Shown here: piece by piece, positions 1-7,954 of the stretch | How positions within the stretch are numbered: the first letter of the stretch is position 1 | How the letters are laid out: each line of letters begins with the position of its first letter | Source of the DNA: an uncultured Acetatifactor sp. | Lineage (GTDB): Bacteria > Bacillota > Clostridia > Lachnospirales > Lachnospiraceae | Assembly: GCA_910587755.1 (NCBI GenBank) | Contig: CAJUNZ010000008.1 | Coordinates: 1 to 51,525, forward strand | Reading direction: 5' to 3' | DNA length: 51,525 nucleotides | Notes under the pieces: generated by a model | Seen by the model: the letters and a program-made list of their open reading frames with translations, nothing else | Databases searched by the model: none | Told to the model about the DNA's origin: nothing | Made by a program: the position numbers and the translations under genes

Positions 1-49
1 ACGAGATCGTATTCGGTGACTGGAGTTCAGACGTGTGCTCTTCCGATCT
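1..49. other. Illumina adapter/index contamination at contig end
   Basis: Bases 1-7 match the end of the P7 flow-cell oligo, 8-15 (CGTATTCG) are an 8-base index, and 16-49 match the TruSeq Read 2 primer site ending in CTTCCGATCT. This is library sequence that survived into the assembly. Any reading frame through it, such as a plus-strand frame opening at 16, is artefactual. The natural sequence begins at base 50. Confidence 0.97.
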
Positions 50-387
50 ATTCTCCGGTTGAGGTCTGTCTGCCTGATCTGGTCGATACCCATAATCATC
101 TGGTCTACCACGCAGGCATAAGTGTCTGTATGCTCGGAAAGCACCGCCGGGTCAACCTTGCCGTATGCCGGTTTCCTGTGCCAGTTGTCACGCAACAAAT
201 CTTCCTTGTCAAAAATATAGTAATTGTCAGAGGACAGCGTAACAGGGCAAATCGGGAAAACCGTCTTTGCAAAACTGTTCGCGTCACTCTGATAATATGC
301 CAGCGCCACATTAGACAGCGCTGTGTGTGGTCTGAAGGCACCCTTTGCAATGTCCGCCTGGATGCCTGCTGCTGTTCTTTTCGCCAT
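50..387 (-). CDS. Phage major capsid protein, N-terminal fragment (cut by contig end)
   Basis: Reading leftward from the ATG at 387 (preceded by AGGAGG with an 8-base gap), about 112 codons stay open until the adapter junction at base 50. The product starts MAKRTAAGIQADIAKGAF and continues with PHTALSNVALAYYQ and a stretch ending VDQMIMGIDQIRQTDLNRR. Its position directly after the decoration gene in a head operon, and this N-terminal pattern, fit the shell-forming major capsid protein. About two thirds of the expected protein is missing. The frame continues into the adapter and gives a chimeric C-terminus if translated naively. Family assignment rests on gene order plus recognition of the N-terminus. 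Confidence 0.75.
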
Positions 388-405
388 TTTTCTTTACCTC
401 CTGCA

Positions 406-828
406 CTAATTCTTCTGGTATTTGGCAATCTGCACCCTGCAGTATTCATCTTTTGCTGCTGCAGAAAGTGCGATACCCACTACATAGTTACCGGCCTCCG
501 CTTTAACGGCCAGACCGCTTGATGCCGTGACTTCCTCGCCTTTGGCAATATCGCCGCCAGCCAGGATATAGCCGATGTCCTTGATCTGGATGTCAACATC
601 ATCACCGGCATTTACTTTCCCGGACTCCACGCCGGAAATATCATTGATCCCTGCCTCAATCAGCGCAATACCTACCAAAACTGCAGAACCGTCTGCGGCC
701 AAAACAACATTGCCGTCCTTGTCGTATGCCAGGATGCGGTTTCTTGCATCGGCAATTTCCGCCCCGGCCTGCTCCACAATAGTCACGCTCTGGTTGATCT
801 GCACTCCGTTAAAATTTCTGTTTGCCAT
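406..828 (-). CDS. Capsid decoration (head stabilisation) protein
   Basis: 140 aa, starting MANRNFNGVQINQSVTIVEQ. It is a small beta-rich protein with many Gly/Ala/Val residues (for example LAADGSAVLVGIALIEAG and GDDVDIQIKDIGYILAGGD) and no signal peptide or membrane segment. Proteins of this size and character between scaffold and capsid genes act as cement or decoration proteins on the outside of the head (gpD-like or DUF2190-like). It lies 20 bases after the scaffold-like gene and 18 bases before the capsid gene, in one leftward transcript. Role is inferred mainly from position and fold character. Confidence 0.6.
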   Translation of the reverse strand: MANRNFNGVQINQSVTIVEQAGAEIADARNRILAYDKDGNVVLAADGSAVLVGIALIEAGINDISGVESGKVNAGDDVDIQIKDIGYILAGGDIAKGEEVTASSGLAVKAEAGNYVVGIALSAAAKDEYCRVQIAKYQKN

Positions 829-848
829 ATCCTCGTAATCCTCCTTTC

Positions 849-2123
849 TTAGAATCCTGCCTCGTCCTCATATTCGTCCATCAGCTCCGGATGATCCTCC
901 CACGCCTTTGCCATTGCTGCAGTATAGTCCAGGGAAGAATCCTTCTCCATGTAGCCTTTTGCAATAGCGTCTACCTTTGCCTCGACTGCCCCTGCTGCGT
1001 TGGAGCCGTGGCCGGATTTCCCGATCTCGGAAAATGCGCCGGACTTCTCTACGGTTTCTACTGCCTGGTCCAGTACAGCAATCATATCGCTGTATGCCGT
1101 GCCTCCCGCCGCTTTCAGGCTCTTAAACAGAGGCACCAGCTCTTCCGGCTTCTTGCCGATGATCTCATATTTCTTTGCCACCTGGCTGAGTTCCCTCTCT
1201 TCTGTCGCCTCCCGGAACTTCTTTAATTCTTCCAGCTCTGCCTTGACTGCCGGGTGCAGGCCCTTATAAATACCTTCATCACCAGTCTGCTGCTCAGGTA
1301 CCTGGGTCTGGGTCTGTGCAGGCGTCTCAGCCTGCGGTGCTGCCTTCTCTACAGTAGGCGCCGCCGGTACTTCCGTTGTGGGTGCCACCACGGGAGTGCC
1401 GCCTGCAGGCTGATCCTCTGTGCCATAACGCTTCTCGATGCTGTCCAGAAAAGCTCTCTCTGCATCCGTCAGTTTGCTCTTGTCAATTTTCATTTCCTCT
1501 TCGTCTCCTTTCGGTTTTTCATTGTTGTCCGGTCCATCTTCCTCGGATTTCTCCTGAGATTCCGTATCTTTGGACGCTTTTTCGATTGCCTCATTCAGCC
1601 TCTCTGCCGCTGACTTCATAACCGCAAGCTCTTCCTCCGACACATCCTCCAATTTCTTCACAATGCTGGCCGTCTTTCCGCTGGACCATTGCGTGATTGA
1701 TTCCTGCACTACGGTGTGGAACTCTTCAAGACTCTCCTGCATTGCTGTCTGTGCGCTGGTGCTGTCCAGTTCTCCGTCATTCAGTATTGAACAGAGGGAA
1801 GATTGCAGCGCCCAGCAAATATCCCAGATTTCATCCATAATCTTTCCATTCTTCCGCCGTTCCATCTCGTCGCTGAATGTAAACGAATCTCCTTTCTGGA
1901 TTGCGTCCACTGCACTGTCGATTTCTTCCTGGTCCATTCCTGCCGCATTGCCTATAAACCCAAGCAGGCGTTTCAGAAAGCCAGTATTTTTCCCTTTGTC
2001 CTCTCCTGTCGTCTGCCCTTTTCCATCTTTTCTCTTAATCATTCCGATATGAGCATCCGGATTAGCACCTTCGTCCACAAAATCAACTTTCCTGATTTTG
2101 AGGTTTTTCAGTTTTGTTGCCAC
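849..2123 (-). CDS. Phage scaffold-like head assembly protein
   Basis: 424 aa, GTG start at 2123 with AAAGGAGG upstream. The N-terminus (KIRKVDFVDEGANPDAHIG) is a motif common to prohead protease/scaffold proteins of Gram-positive phages. The middle is charged and probably coiled-coil, followed by a Pro/Thr/Gln-rich linker (about residues 235-285) and a helical C-terminal part ending in an acidic tail (DHPELMDEYEDEAGF). Expected role: internal scaffold for prohead assembly, probably processed by the XkdF-like protease encoded just upstream. Two hairpins separate it from that protease gene. It could carry its own enzymatic domain; I see no catalytic motif. Confidence 0.6.
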   Translation of the reverse strand: MATKLKNLKIRKVDFVDEGANPDAHIGMIKRKDGKGQTTGEDKGKNTGFLKRLLGFIGNAAGMDQEEIDSAVDAIQKGDSFTFSDEMERRKNGKIMDEIWDICWALQSSLCSILNDGELDSTSAQTAMQESLEEFHTVVQESITQWSSGKTASIVKKLEDVSEEELAVMKSAAERLNEAIEKASKDTESQEKSEEDGPDNNEKPKGDEEEMKIDKSKLTDAERAFLDSIEKRYGTEDQPAGGTPVVAPTTEVPAAPTVEKAAPQAETPAQTQTQVPEQQTGDEGIYKGLHPAVKAELEELKKFREATEERELSQVAKKYEIIGKKPEELVPLFKSLKAAGGTAYSDMIAVLDQAVETVEKSGAFSEIGKSGHGSNAAGAVEAKVDAIAKGYMEKDSSLDYTAAMAKAWEDHPELMDEYEDEAGF

Positions 2124-2155
2124 TTTGCTGCCTCCTTTCTTCGGATTTTATAAAA

Positions 2156-2235
2156 CAAAGGACACCCGCTGCCGGATGCCTGTTTTACCATAAAAATATG
2201 TGCTACCTACGCCCTTTTTACGGTTCCGTAGGTAG
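2156..2235 (-). terminator. Two hairpins within the head operon; the distal one terminator-like
   Basis: On the minus strand a stem pairs CTACCTACG (2235-2227) with CGTAGGTAG (2211-2203). Downstream, an 8-bp stem (2180-2173 with 2168-2161, one or two G-U pairs, loop GCAG) is followed by CTTTGTTTTAT, which resembles an intrinsic terminator. They lie between the protease stop (2280) and the scaffold GTG (2123), so the terminator would have to be leaky or bypassed for the capsid genes to be expressed. Confidence 0.45.
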
Positions 2236-2279
2236 GATTATTAGGTTGGGCGGTCTGAAAATCGCAATACGCCCCATTT

Positions 2280-2738
2280 TTACAGGGTGTTTTCGGCTCT
2301 TACCTCTACTCTTTCCGCCTCTCCCTCTATGGAGAACATCTGGTATGTGCCATTCTTGACCTTTTCCCACACATCCTTGTCTGTAATCTTGAAGCCGATC
2401 CACCAGCCTACCGGAAGCGTTCCTGCGGGAATACCCATAGCCTGCATTTTCTCTTCCGTGAAAACAACACTTTCAATGAGTACGGCAACACCGCCTCTTT
2501 CGTGCATTTCCCCGCCCTCACGATAGAGCAGGACATATTCATAAGCTGCGTTCTCCAGTTCCTCCGGCTCAATAATGTCAGCCTGCCAGTCCTCAATCAG
2601 TTCTCCATCAACCCTCATAGACACATTCGCCCATCCAAAGGCAAGCATCTTTTCGTCGTCAGATTTCATAATCCTAAACCGGCTCTTTATGACATTATCC
2701 GGATTTGATTTCTCAATCAGTTCTGAAAATTTCCTCAT
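2280..2738 (-). CDS. XkdF-like prohead protease
   Basis: 152 aa starting MRKFSELIEKSNPDNVIKSR. The open frame runs further upstream, to 2921, but that part overlaps the minor head gene; the ATG at 2738 is the sensible start. Motifs match the XkdF-like putative serine protease family: an early GWANV strand, an acidic DIIEPEELENAAYEY segment, MHERGG, then TLPVGWWIGFKITDKDVWEKVKNG and MFSIEGEAER. In this family the enzyme cleaves scaffold and capsid precursors during head maturation. It begins 4 bases after the minor head gene. Catalytic residues cannot be assigned with certainty from sequence alone. Confidence 0.75.
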   Translation of the reverse strand: MRKFSELIEKSNPDNVIKSRFRIMKSDDEKMLAFGWANVSMRVDGELIEDWQADIIEPEELENAAYEYVLLYREGGEMHERGGVAVLIESVVFTEEKMQAMGIPAGTLPVGWWIGFKITDKDVWEKVKNGTYQMFSIEGEAERVEVRAENTL

Positions 2739-2742
2739 ACCC

Positions 2743-3699
2743 TCACTTCCTTCCGCTGTACGGTGTTTCCTCAATGTATTCGATTGCACAGGCGCATCTC
2801 GGATGTGCCGGAGGCAGTAGCTTGTGACCTCTGAACAGTATCTTGCCCTTAAAGTCAAACTCCGCATCCATATCAATCTCCATGCCCTCCAGGGATGCAC
2901 AGATTTCACAGACACCATCATCGCCGGATGTACTCCACCTTTTTTTCACAATCCCCAGGTAGCCTTCTGCCTGGGCCTGCCGGATTCCTTCATCAGCTCC
3001 CCTGTTATACGCAAAAGCACTCTCGGTCTGTGCAATCGTGAAGGCTCTTTCCCTGTGCTGCCTCTCAGCGTATTTCAGCGCCGCTTCCCTTGCCTTTTTA
3101 CGGATGCTCTCAATCTTCATCCGTGGATGCTCTTTTCTGAGGTTCGCCACTATATTGTCATAATATCTGGCATTTGCCTTTGCCTGCCCTTCCGTAAGGC
3201 CGATGCAGGGGCGGATCAACCTCGCCAGTTCATCAACCGTATGTCCCTCTCTCATTTTCTTCGTGAGAAGTGCGGCAATAGCGTCTTTCTGCTCCTGGGT
3301 GCATACCGTGACAAAATTGGCGCCACGTTCTCCCAGCCAGTCGAATATACCGGGAGTCTGCGTGTTAAATTCAAAAGCAAGGCTGTCAAGGATTGGTTGC
3401 CCCTTTGGCCCTGCCTCTATTGCTTTCGTCCACATATTATTCAGCCTGTCGGCTACCAATATGGAGTAGTCCTGCCTCCACAGCTCCAGCGTTTCGGTGG
3501 TAAGAGCGCCGTCAAGCACTGCCTGCCTGAGTTCCTGATAGGTAATTGCGTCCTGTTGGTCTTTCCAGAATCCGCATAGGATTTCAACAGGATCGTCACA
3601 CTCGCTCTCCAGATACTCTTCAAGCCTTCGTAGGACCTCTCGGCCGTTTTCCGTCTTTACCTTCCGTACCCGCCTGGCCGGTATGATTCTTATTGACAT
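2743..3699 (-). CDS. Minor head protein (phage Mu gpF / SPP1 gp7-like)
   Basis: 318 aa. The ATG at 3699 has AAGGAGT seven bases upstream; a GTG nine bases earlier (3708) is in frame but badly spaced. The helical N-terminal two thirds is followed by the family-typical C-terminus: a cysteine pair (DGVCEICASLEGMEI), then LLPPAHPRCACAIEY, possibly a small metal site. Mu F-like proteins are a few copies per head and assist portal or DNA-ejection functions. The gene overlaps the portal gene by 80 bases, suggesting translational coupling, as is common in head modules. Confidence 0.85.
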   Translation of the reverse strand: MSIRIIPARRVRKVKTENGREVLRRLEEYLESECDDPVEILCGFWKDQQDAITYQELRQAVLDGALTTETLELWRQDYSILVADRLNNMWTKAIEAGPKGQPILDSLAFEFNTQTPGIFDWLGERGANFVTVCTQEQKDAIAALLTKKMREGHTVDELARLIRPCIGLTEGQAKANARYYDNIVANLRKEHPRMKIESIRKKAREAALKYAERQHRERAFTIAQTESAFAYNRGADEGIRQAQAEGYLGIVKKRWSTSGDDGVCEICASLEGMEIDMDAEFDFKGKILFRGHKLLPPAHPRCACAIEYIEETPYSGRK

Positions 3700-5101
3700 C
3701 GACAGCACTCCTTCCTAAGCGTTTTTTAGCCGCCTCTGCTTTCTCGTCCGGGATTTCTTCCCCTTCCTCGTCTGATTCCTCGCCTGCGGCTGTTTCCGGT
3801 TCAGGGGGCTGGTTCTGCTCCTGCTGATCCCTGCGTGTGCGGTCAAGTTCCCTGGTGTCGGAAGTTCTTTCCGGAAGATGCCCCACCTGCCGGATATAAT
3901 CCTCCAGGCCATCATCAGGCACCAGAACACCAATCCCGGTCATATCCTTAATGAATGATGCAACTTTCGTAATGTCGGCATCCTCAATATCTCCATGTGT
4001 CATTTTCGGATATTCCGTAATTCCTGCAAAATGCTGGCCGTTAATATCAATCAGTGCAGGTATGCCCTGGCTGTTGAACGTCTCGCAGATAATATCCAGA
4101 AATGCGCCTATGGCAACGGCGAATAGTTCCGTCTTATCAGAACTCAACGCCCAGCTTCCCGTCTTGTCATGGCCCAGGAAAATAAAATCCGCCAATACCG
4201 TCATTGCAATTCTGGTATCATAGCGATTTATGATTGCATTGGTGTCAAACTGCCGTGTGCCGCCAGAACTGAGCAACTCCAAAGTGTAACCAGCCGGAAG
4301 GACAACTCCCTCCATTTCATCCCTTCGTATGCTTCTAACCATTTCTTCAAGTCCTAAACGTGCTTTAACGGCATCCTTATTCTGGTCGTCCCATATATCC
4401 AAATCTTCCGGTCCATGAATAACAGGAAGCCCGGCCAAATCCCTCTCAATACCGATTCCTTCAATCTCCTGTATGCGACGCTTGAAGTACCAGGACCGGT
4501 ATGCGTTTCTCAGGATGCTCCTGCCCTCTGGATTGTTCTTTCTTGACTTCGTGCGGAATAACAACGCCTTCTCAATAGGGATCGTGAACGTGCCAAAATC
4601 AGGAGGCGGCATCTGAGTCATACCCAACAGATTATCCTCGTTATCGTACTCCCACTGATAGAGCGTTTCCTGTGACCTGATCGGCAGTTTCCTCCAACCA
4701 ATCAGACCATCGCTGTATTTACTCTTTGTCCGTGGGTCCTTCGTGTTCCCCATGCGGCGCTTATACACAATCTCGTGGTAGCTCCAGCCGTAAGTGAGGA
4801 AAGACAGGATTTCGGAAATGGTGTCTATCCATGTGTCCTGCATATCATTCATGCAACTTTCCACAAACTCAGCAGCCTCTTTGTCCTTTGCCGTATCTCC
4901 ACCAGGCTCCACATTCCAATCACACTGTCTTACCAGCATTTCTATCGCAAAAAGGATAGCGCCCACTATATCATCATTCTCTGACATTTCCGTGTAGGCT
5001 GCTATCCCTCTGTGTCCTCTCAGCTCCGGCAGGAACTCTTCGTAAATCGTTCCTCCGTATCGCCGCTGTCCTATGCGTCCAATTTCTTTATTTCCAGCCA
5101 T
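3620..5101 (-). CDS. Phage portal protein (DUF935 / Mu gp29-like)
   Basis: 493 aa; ATG at 5101 with GTGAGGTGAG upstream. Recognisable parts are the N-terminal MSENDDIVGAILFAIEMLVRQ, the WNVEPGG strand, a wing region (LPIRSQETLYQWEYD), KALLFRTKSRKNNPEGRS and the stem/crown helices. The C-terminus is acidic and Pro/Glu-rich (residues about 430-470). The portal forms the dodecameric ring at one head vertex through which terminase pumps DNA. Place in the operon (TerL-portal-minor head) agrees. The length is normal for the DUF935 family. Confidence 0.88.
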   Translation of the reverse strand: MAGNKEIGRIGQRRYGGTIYEEFLPELRGHRGIAAYTEMSENDDIVGAILFAIEMLVRQCDWNVEPGGDTAKDKEAAEFVESCMNDMQDTWIDTISEILSFLTYGWSYHEIVYKRRMGNTKDPRTKSKYSDGLIGWRKLPIRSQETLYQWEYDNEDNLLGMTQMPPPDFGTFTIPIEKALLFRTKSRKNNPEGRSILRNAYRSWYFKRRIQEIEGIGIERDLAGLPVIHGPEDLDIWDDQNKDAVKARLGLEEMVRSIRRDEMEGVVLPAGYTLELLSSGGTRQFDTNAIINRYDTRIAMTVLADFIFLGHDKTGSWALSSDKTELFAVAIGAFLDIICETFNSQGIPALIDINGQHFAGITEYPKMTHGDIEDADITKVASFIKDMTGIGVLVPDDGLEDYIRQVGHLPERTSDTRELDRTRRDQQEQNQPPEPETAAGEESDEEGEEIPDEKAEAAKKRLGRSAVDVNKNHTGQAGTEGKDGKRPRGPTKA

Positions 5102-5112
5102 CTGTTCTCACC

Positions 5113-6561
5113 TCACTTTCTCCAATAACTGCTCTTGCCTAAACTGTTGTCTGGCGGTGCTGAGTATGTCATGCCGCTTTCTATCTGGTTGAAAGCGTTT
5201 GCCCCGGCATCCACCATATCCTTAAAGTCCGACTGCGGGAACGACTCGTACTGATTGAAAAACTCATTATTCCACGGTGCAATCAGTACATCAACAAATC
5301 CCGTGTCCATTGTTTCGGTACCCTGCCACATTGCCGAAAACGGCTCCGCCCTTGTTACCTTGTCTCCAGATTCCGGCATTATCTTCACAATAAAGCCTGA
5401 GAGCAGTTTCATGTAACTCTGCGCCTGCTCTTTTCCCGCCTGGCCGGGGTCCTGCGGCAATCTCTGAACTACCCTGCCGTATGCCGCCCGGTCTGCCTGT
5501 GCGGTCATAAGCACCAGCTTTCTTACATCTGAAGCCGACAGGCGCTTATTGATAACATCTGCCACAATGTACCTTCCACATCTTCGCTTTCCGATAAGCA
5601 CACCAGCCGTATATGCCGGATTCCCCTCTTCGTCCTCTGAGGTAGCCGCCAAATCCCAACCTCTGCACCAGAGAATAATATCTTTCGGGATTTCACTCAC
5701 CATATTTACCTGCGTCCTCTTGAACATCAGGCCAGCCGCCGCCTTAATCTTCCAGTTACCGTATAGCAGCCTTTCCCTCTCTACAAGTGGCAATGCCTGC
5801 AGGTTTGCAAGATACCCTGGGTCATTTTTCATCAGGATTTTATTGTCCTGGAGCGTACTCGCTATGAATGTCACGCTCTTAGGCATTGTCTCAGCCTCTT
5901 CACGCTTTATGTTATTTTCCATAGCAAGCTGTATTGCCTCTTCCCTGGAATCAACCCAATGGATAACATCATTCAGCCGGATCATCCAGCGTATTTTCCC
6001 TGAACGCTCCTTTATCGGATAGCCTGTTTCCTGATCTATCCACCATTCTATGAAAGTTGCTACCCAACTGTCAGCGTCCGGATTGCAGGTGGCCCGTATG
6101 TACGGCTTTACTCCCGAATCTGTCCGGTTTCGGGACATCATATAGAAAAACTGATATTCCGTGAAATGTGTCAGCTCGTCAAAGCCTATCATCGTTATCT
6201 GGGAGCCTTGCCAGTCAAGACAATCATCGTCACTTCCAAGATGTGCGAAATTGACCGTTGCCCCTTTTGCAAAAGTCCAGTGTAGTTTTGGTGTCTTTAG
6301 CGGATAGGAACCTTGCACGAGGCTATAAATCTTTCTGCTGCTATCCCATAATCCGCCTGGTGATGTGACCTGCGTATAATTCCTACGGAAGATAACGGCG
6401 TTAAAATCCCTATTCTTCATGTGCCTCAGCGGCTCCAGGAGCAGGCCGAAGGTTTTACCTCCCCCTGCAGCACCGCCGTAAATACAAACATCCGCCGAAG
6501 TAGCCAAAAACTTCTCCTGCGGACCTTTCTGCGGTGCCAGTATGATTTTTTCTCTGCTCAT
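5113..6561 (-). CDS. terL: Terminase large subunit (packaging ATPase/nuclease)
   Basis: 482 aa. Walker A is GGAAGGGKT at about residues 29-37, Walker B is MIGFDEL at about residues 143-149, and motif III (TCNPDADSW) follows, so the ATPase half is intact. The C-terminal half has the RNase H-like nuclease layout, with CRGWDLAAT as first acidic strand and MVDAGANAFNQI near the end. The protein translocates and cuts concatemeric phage DNA at the portal. Its ATG overlaps the terS stop (ATGA at 6561-6558), indicating coupled translation. Confidence 0.93.
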   Translation of the reverse strand: MSREKIILAPQKGPQEKFLATSADVCIYGGAAGGGKTFGLLLEPLRHMKNRDFNAVIFRRNYTQVTSPGGLWDSSRKIYSLVQGSYPLKTPKLHWTFAKGATVNFAHLGSDDDCLDWQGSQITMIGFDELTHFTEYQFFYMMSRNRTDSGVKPYIRATCNPDADSWVATFIEWWIDQETGYPIKERSGKIRWMIRLNDVIHWVDSREEAIQLAMENNIKREEAETMPKSVTFIASTLQDNKILMKNDPGYLANLQALPLVERERLLYGNWKIKAAAGLMFKRTQVNMVSEIPKDIILWCRGWDLAATSEDEEGNPAYTAGVLIGKRRCGRYIVADVINKRLSASDVRKLVLMTAQADRAAYGRVVQRLPQDPGQAGKEQAQSYMKLLSGFIVKIMPESGDKVTRAEPFSAMWQGTETMDTGFVDVLIAPWNNEFFNQYESFPQSDFKDMVDAGANAFNQIESGMTYSAPPDNSLGKSSYWRK

Positions 6562-7025
6562 TCGGAATCATCCCTCCCATTATCCGGAAGGTAAATCGTA
6601 ACTTCCGTATCGTTGTCGCCTCCGCCCTGGAGGTAATCCTGTGGCCTATCCTGCCAATTCTGCCGCTGCCTGTTTTTCAGCCAGAAGATTTGAGCCGTCA
6701 CATCTGGAGGAACAAACTTCTTAGTCTCTTCTACCTTGACCGGCTTGATATTCCCCTCCTTGTCATACTCAACGGTTTTCTTCGTTTCGGTATATTCATA
6801 CCCTGTAGCTCTCTGGTACAGGCTCCGGACAACTTTCGCATCCGATACGCCCTTACCCTCCGCCAATGCCTTACCAAATGATTCATGATCTTTGGCCCAT
6901 CGGAGAATGGTACGTTTCGAGATACCCATTGCCTCGGCAATCTCTTCGTTGGTGGCTCCCATTGCAGCCATAGACCACGCCCAGTCATCGTGGTAAAGGG
7001 CATTGTACTTTGGCTGTGCCGCCAT
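6558..7025 (-). CDS. terS: Terminase small subunit
   Basis: 155 aa. A helix-turn-helix lies in the N-terminal third (EEIAEAMGISKRTILRWAKDHESF), followed by a middle oligomerisation region and a C-terminal tail that ends QIFWLKNRQRQNWQDRPQDY, typical of terminase small subunits in Firmicutes phages. It recognises the packaging start site and recruits TerL. The start at 7025 (MAAQPKYN) lies 8 bases beyond the ParB-like stop, with only a moderate GGAAGG site 12 bases upstream. Confidence 0.88.
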   Translation of the reverse strand: MAAQPKYNALYHDDWAWSMAAMGATNEEIAEAMGISKRTILRWAKDHESFGKALAEGKGVSDAKVVRSLYQRATGYEYTETKKTVEYDKEGNIKPVKVEETKKFVPPDVTAQIFWLKNRQRQNWQDRPQDYLQGGGDNDTEVTIYLPDNGRDDSE

Positions 7026-7033
7026 GTGCTAAA

Positions 7034-7954
7034 CTACCTTCCACTGAGGTAATCAGCACACAAGTATTCAATAAGCTGCCACCGGTTTTTACTTGTGACG
7101 GTACCTTCTTTCTCCGCTTTCTTGATTGCCTGCTGGATCACCTTTGCAGACTCTCCGGGTACCGCATTGCTGCCAAACAGCTTCGCCAGATAGGTCCATT
7201 CATCTTCCTCGTTGAACCCGACTTCATCCATGCGCTCGTTAGCGTTCTGTATCATGGAATGGATTGCAGCGCCAACATTCCTGATGTCCGTGAATTTCTG
7301 GTACCGGCTGAGCGTTTCCACAAAGCTCTTGCACTGTTCATAAGGTGCTACCCCGATAATTTCCGGAGCTGTCAGTTCCAGATTCTTTATGAGTGCATCC
7401 ATATCCTGCACCTGATGCGGCAGGAATGAAAATGTCACATTCTTAAAATCAAACTGTACTGCAGGAGAAAGCATCTTGTCGTATGCCTCCAGCGGTTCCT
7501 CCATGATGTCCTTGCCAACGAAGCTCTCTATCATATCATCCACATCGGTAATCATTTTCACGATTTCCCGCAAGGTTGAATCATCATCAAATCCTGATAT
7601 GGCATTGTGGGCCAGCTGCTTTGCCGCTATCTGGCTCCTTGTCAGGCCGGACACATCAATTATTGCTATGACTTCCTTCAAGCCAGCCGCCCTTGCGCTC
7701 TTTACCCTGTGGTGGCCCGATATGATCTCCAACTTGCCATTGCTCAGGACAAAAAAAGGCAGGCTCTCTAACTGCCCTCGCTTCATGATGTTGGCCGTCA
7801 GCTGATCCTGCATTTCATTCTTCATTATCCTGGCGTTGATGTCCTGCTCCTTGACCTTATCAATCTGGACCTTTGCAATCACCAGGCCGGAACCCATATC
7901 ATAAATTACTGAGCATCCCTCTATTTGGACGCTTTTGCTCTGTTCTTCTGCCAT
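7034..7954 (-). CDS. ParB/sulfiredoxin-fold nuclease-like protein
   Basis: 306 aa from the ATG at 7954, which has AAGGAGGG at good spacing; an in-frame ATG at 7975 lies before the site and is less likely. The ParB fold is visible in ISGHHRVKSARAAG, with preceding strands NARIMKNEMQDQL and LPFFVLSNGKLEI. The rest is helical. Proteins like this, encoded between terminase and a phage methyltransferase, are frequent in Clostridia prophages; DNA or nucleotide handling during packaging is plausible but unproven. The gene overlaps the methyltransferase stop by 34 bases, so the two are probably coupled. Confidence 0.75.
   Translation of the reverse strand: MAEEQSKSVQIEGCSVIYDMGSGLVIAKVQIDKVKEQDINARIMKNEMQDQLTANIMKRGQLESLPFFVLSNGKLEIISGHHRVKSARAAGLKEVIAIIDVSGLTRSQIAAKQLAHNAISGFDDDSTLREIVKMITDVDDMIESFVGKDIMEEPLEAYDKMLSPAVQFDFKNVTFSFLPHQVQDMDALIKNLELTAPEIIGVAPYEQCKSFVETLSRYQKFTDIRNVGAAIHSMIQNANERMDEVGFNEEDEWTYLAKLFGSNAVPGESAKVIQQAIKKAEKEGTVTSKNRWQLIEYLCADYLSGR

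Noticed and set aside
105..449. Minus-strand 114-codon frame at the left end
   Set aside because: It is out of frame with the capsid start (387, AGGAGG) and overlaps the decoration gene.
16..522. Plus-strand 168-codon open frame at the left end
   Set aside because: It starts inside the Illumina adapter and runs antisense to the capsid and decoration genes.
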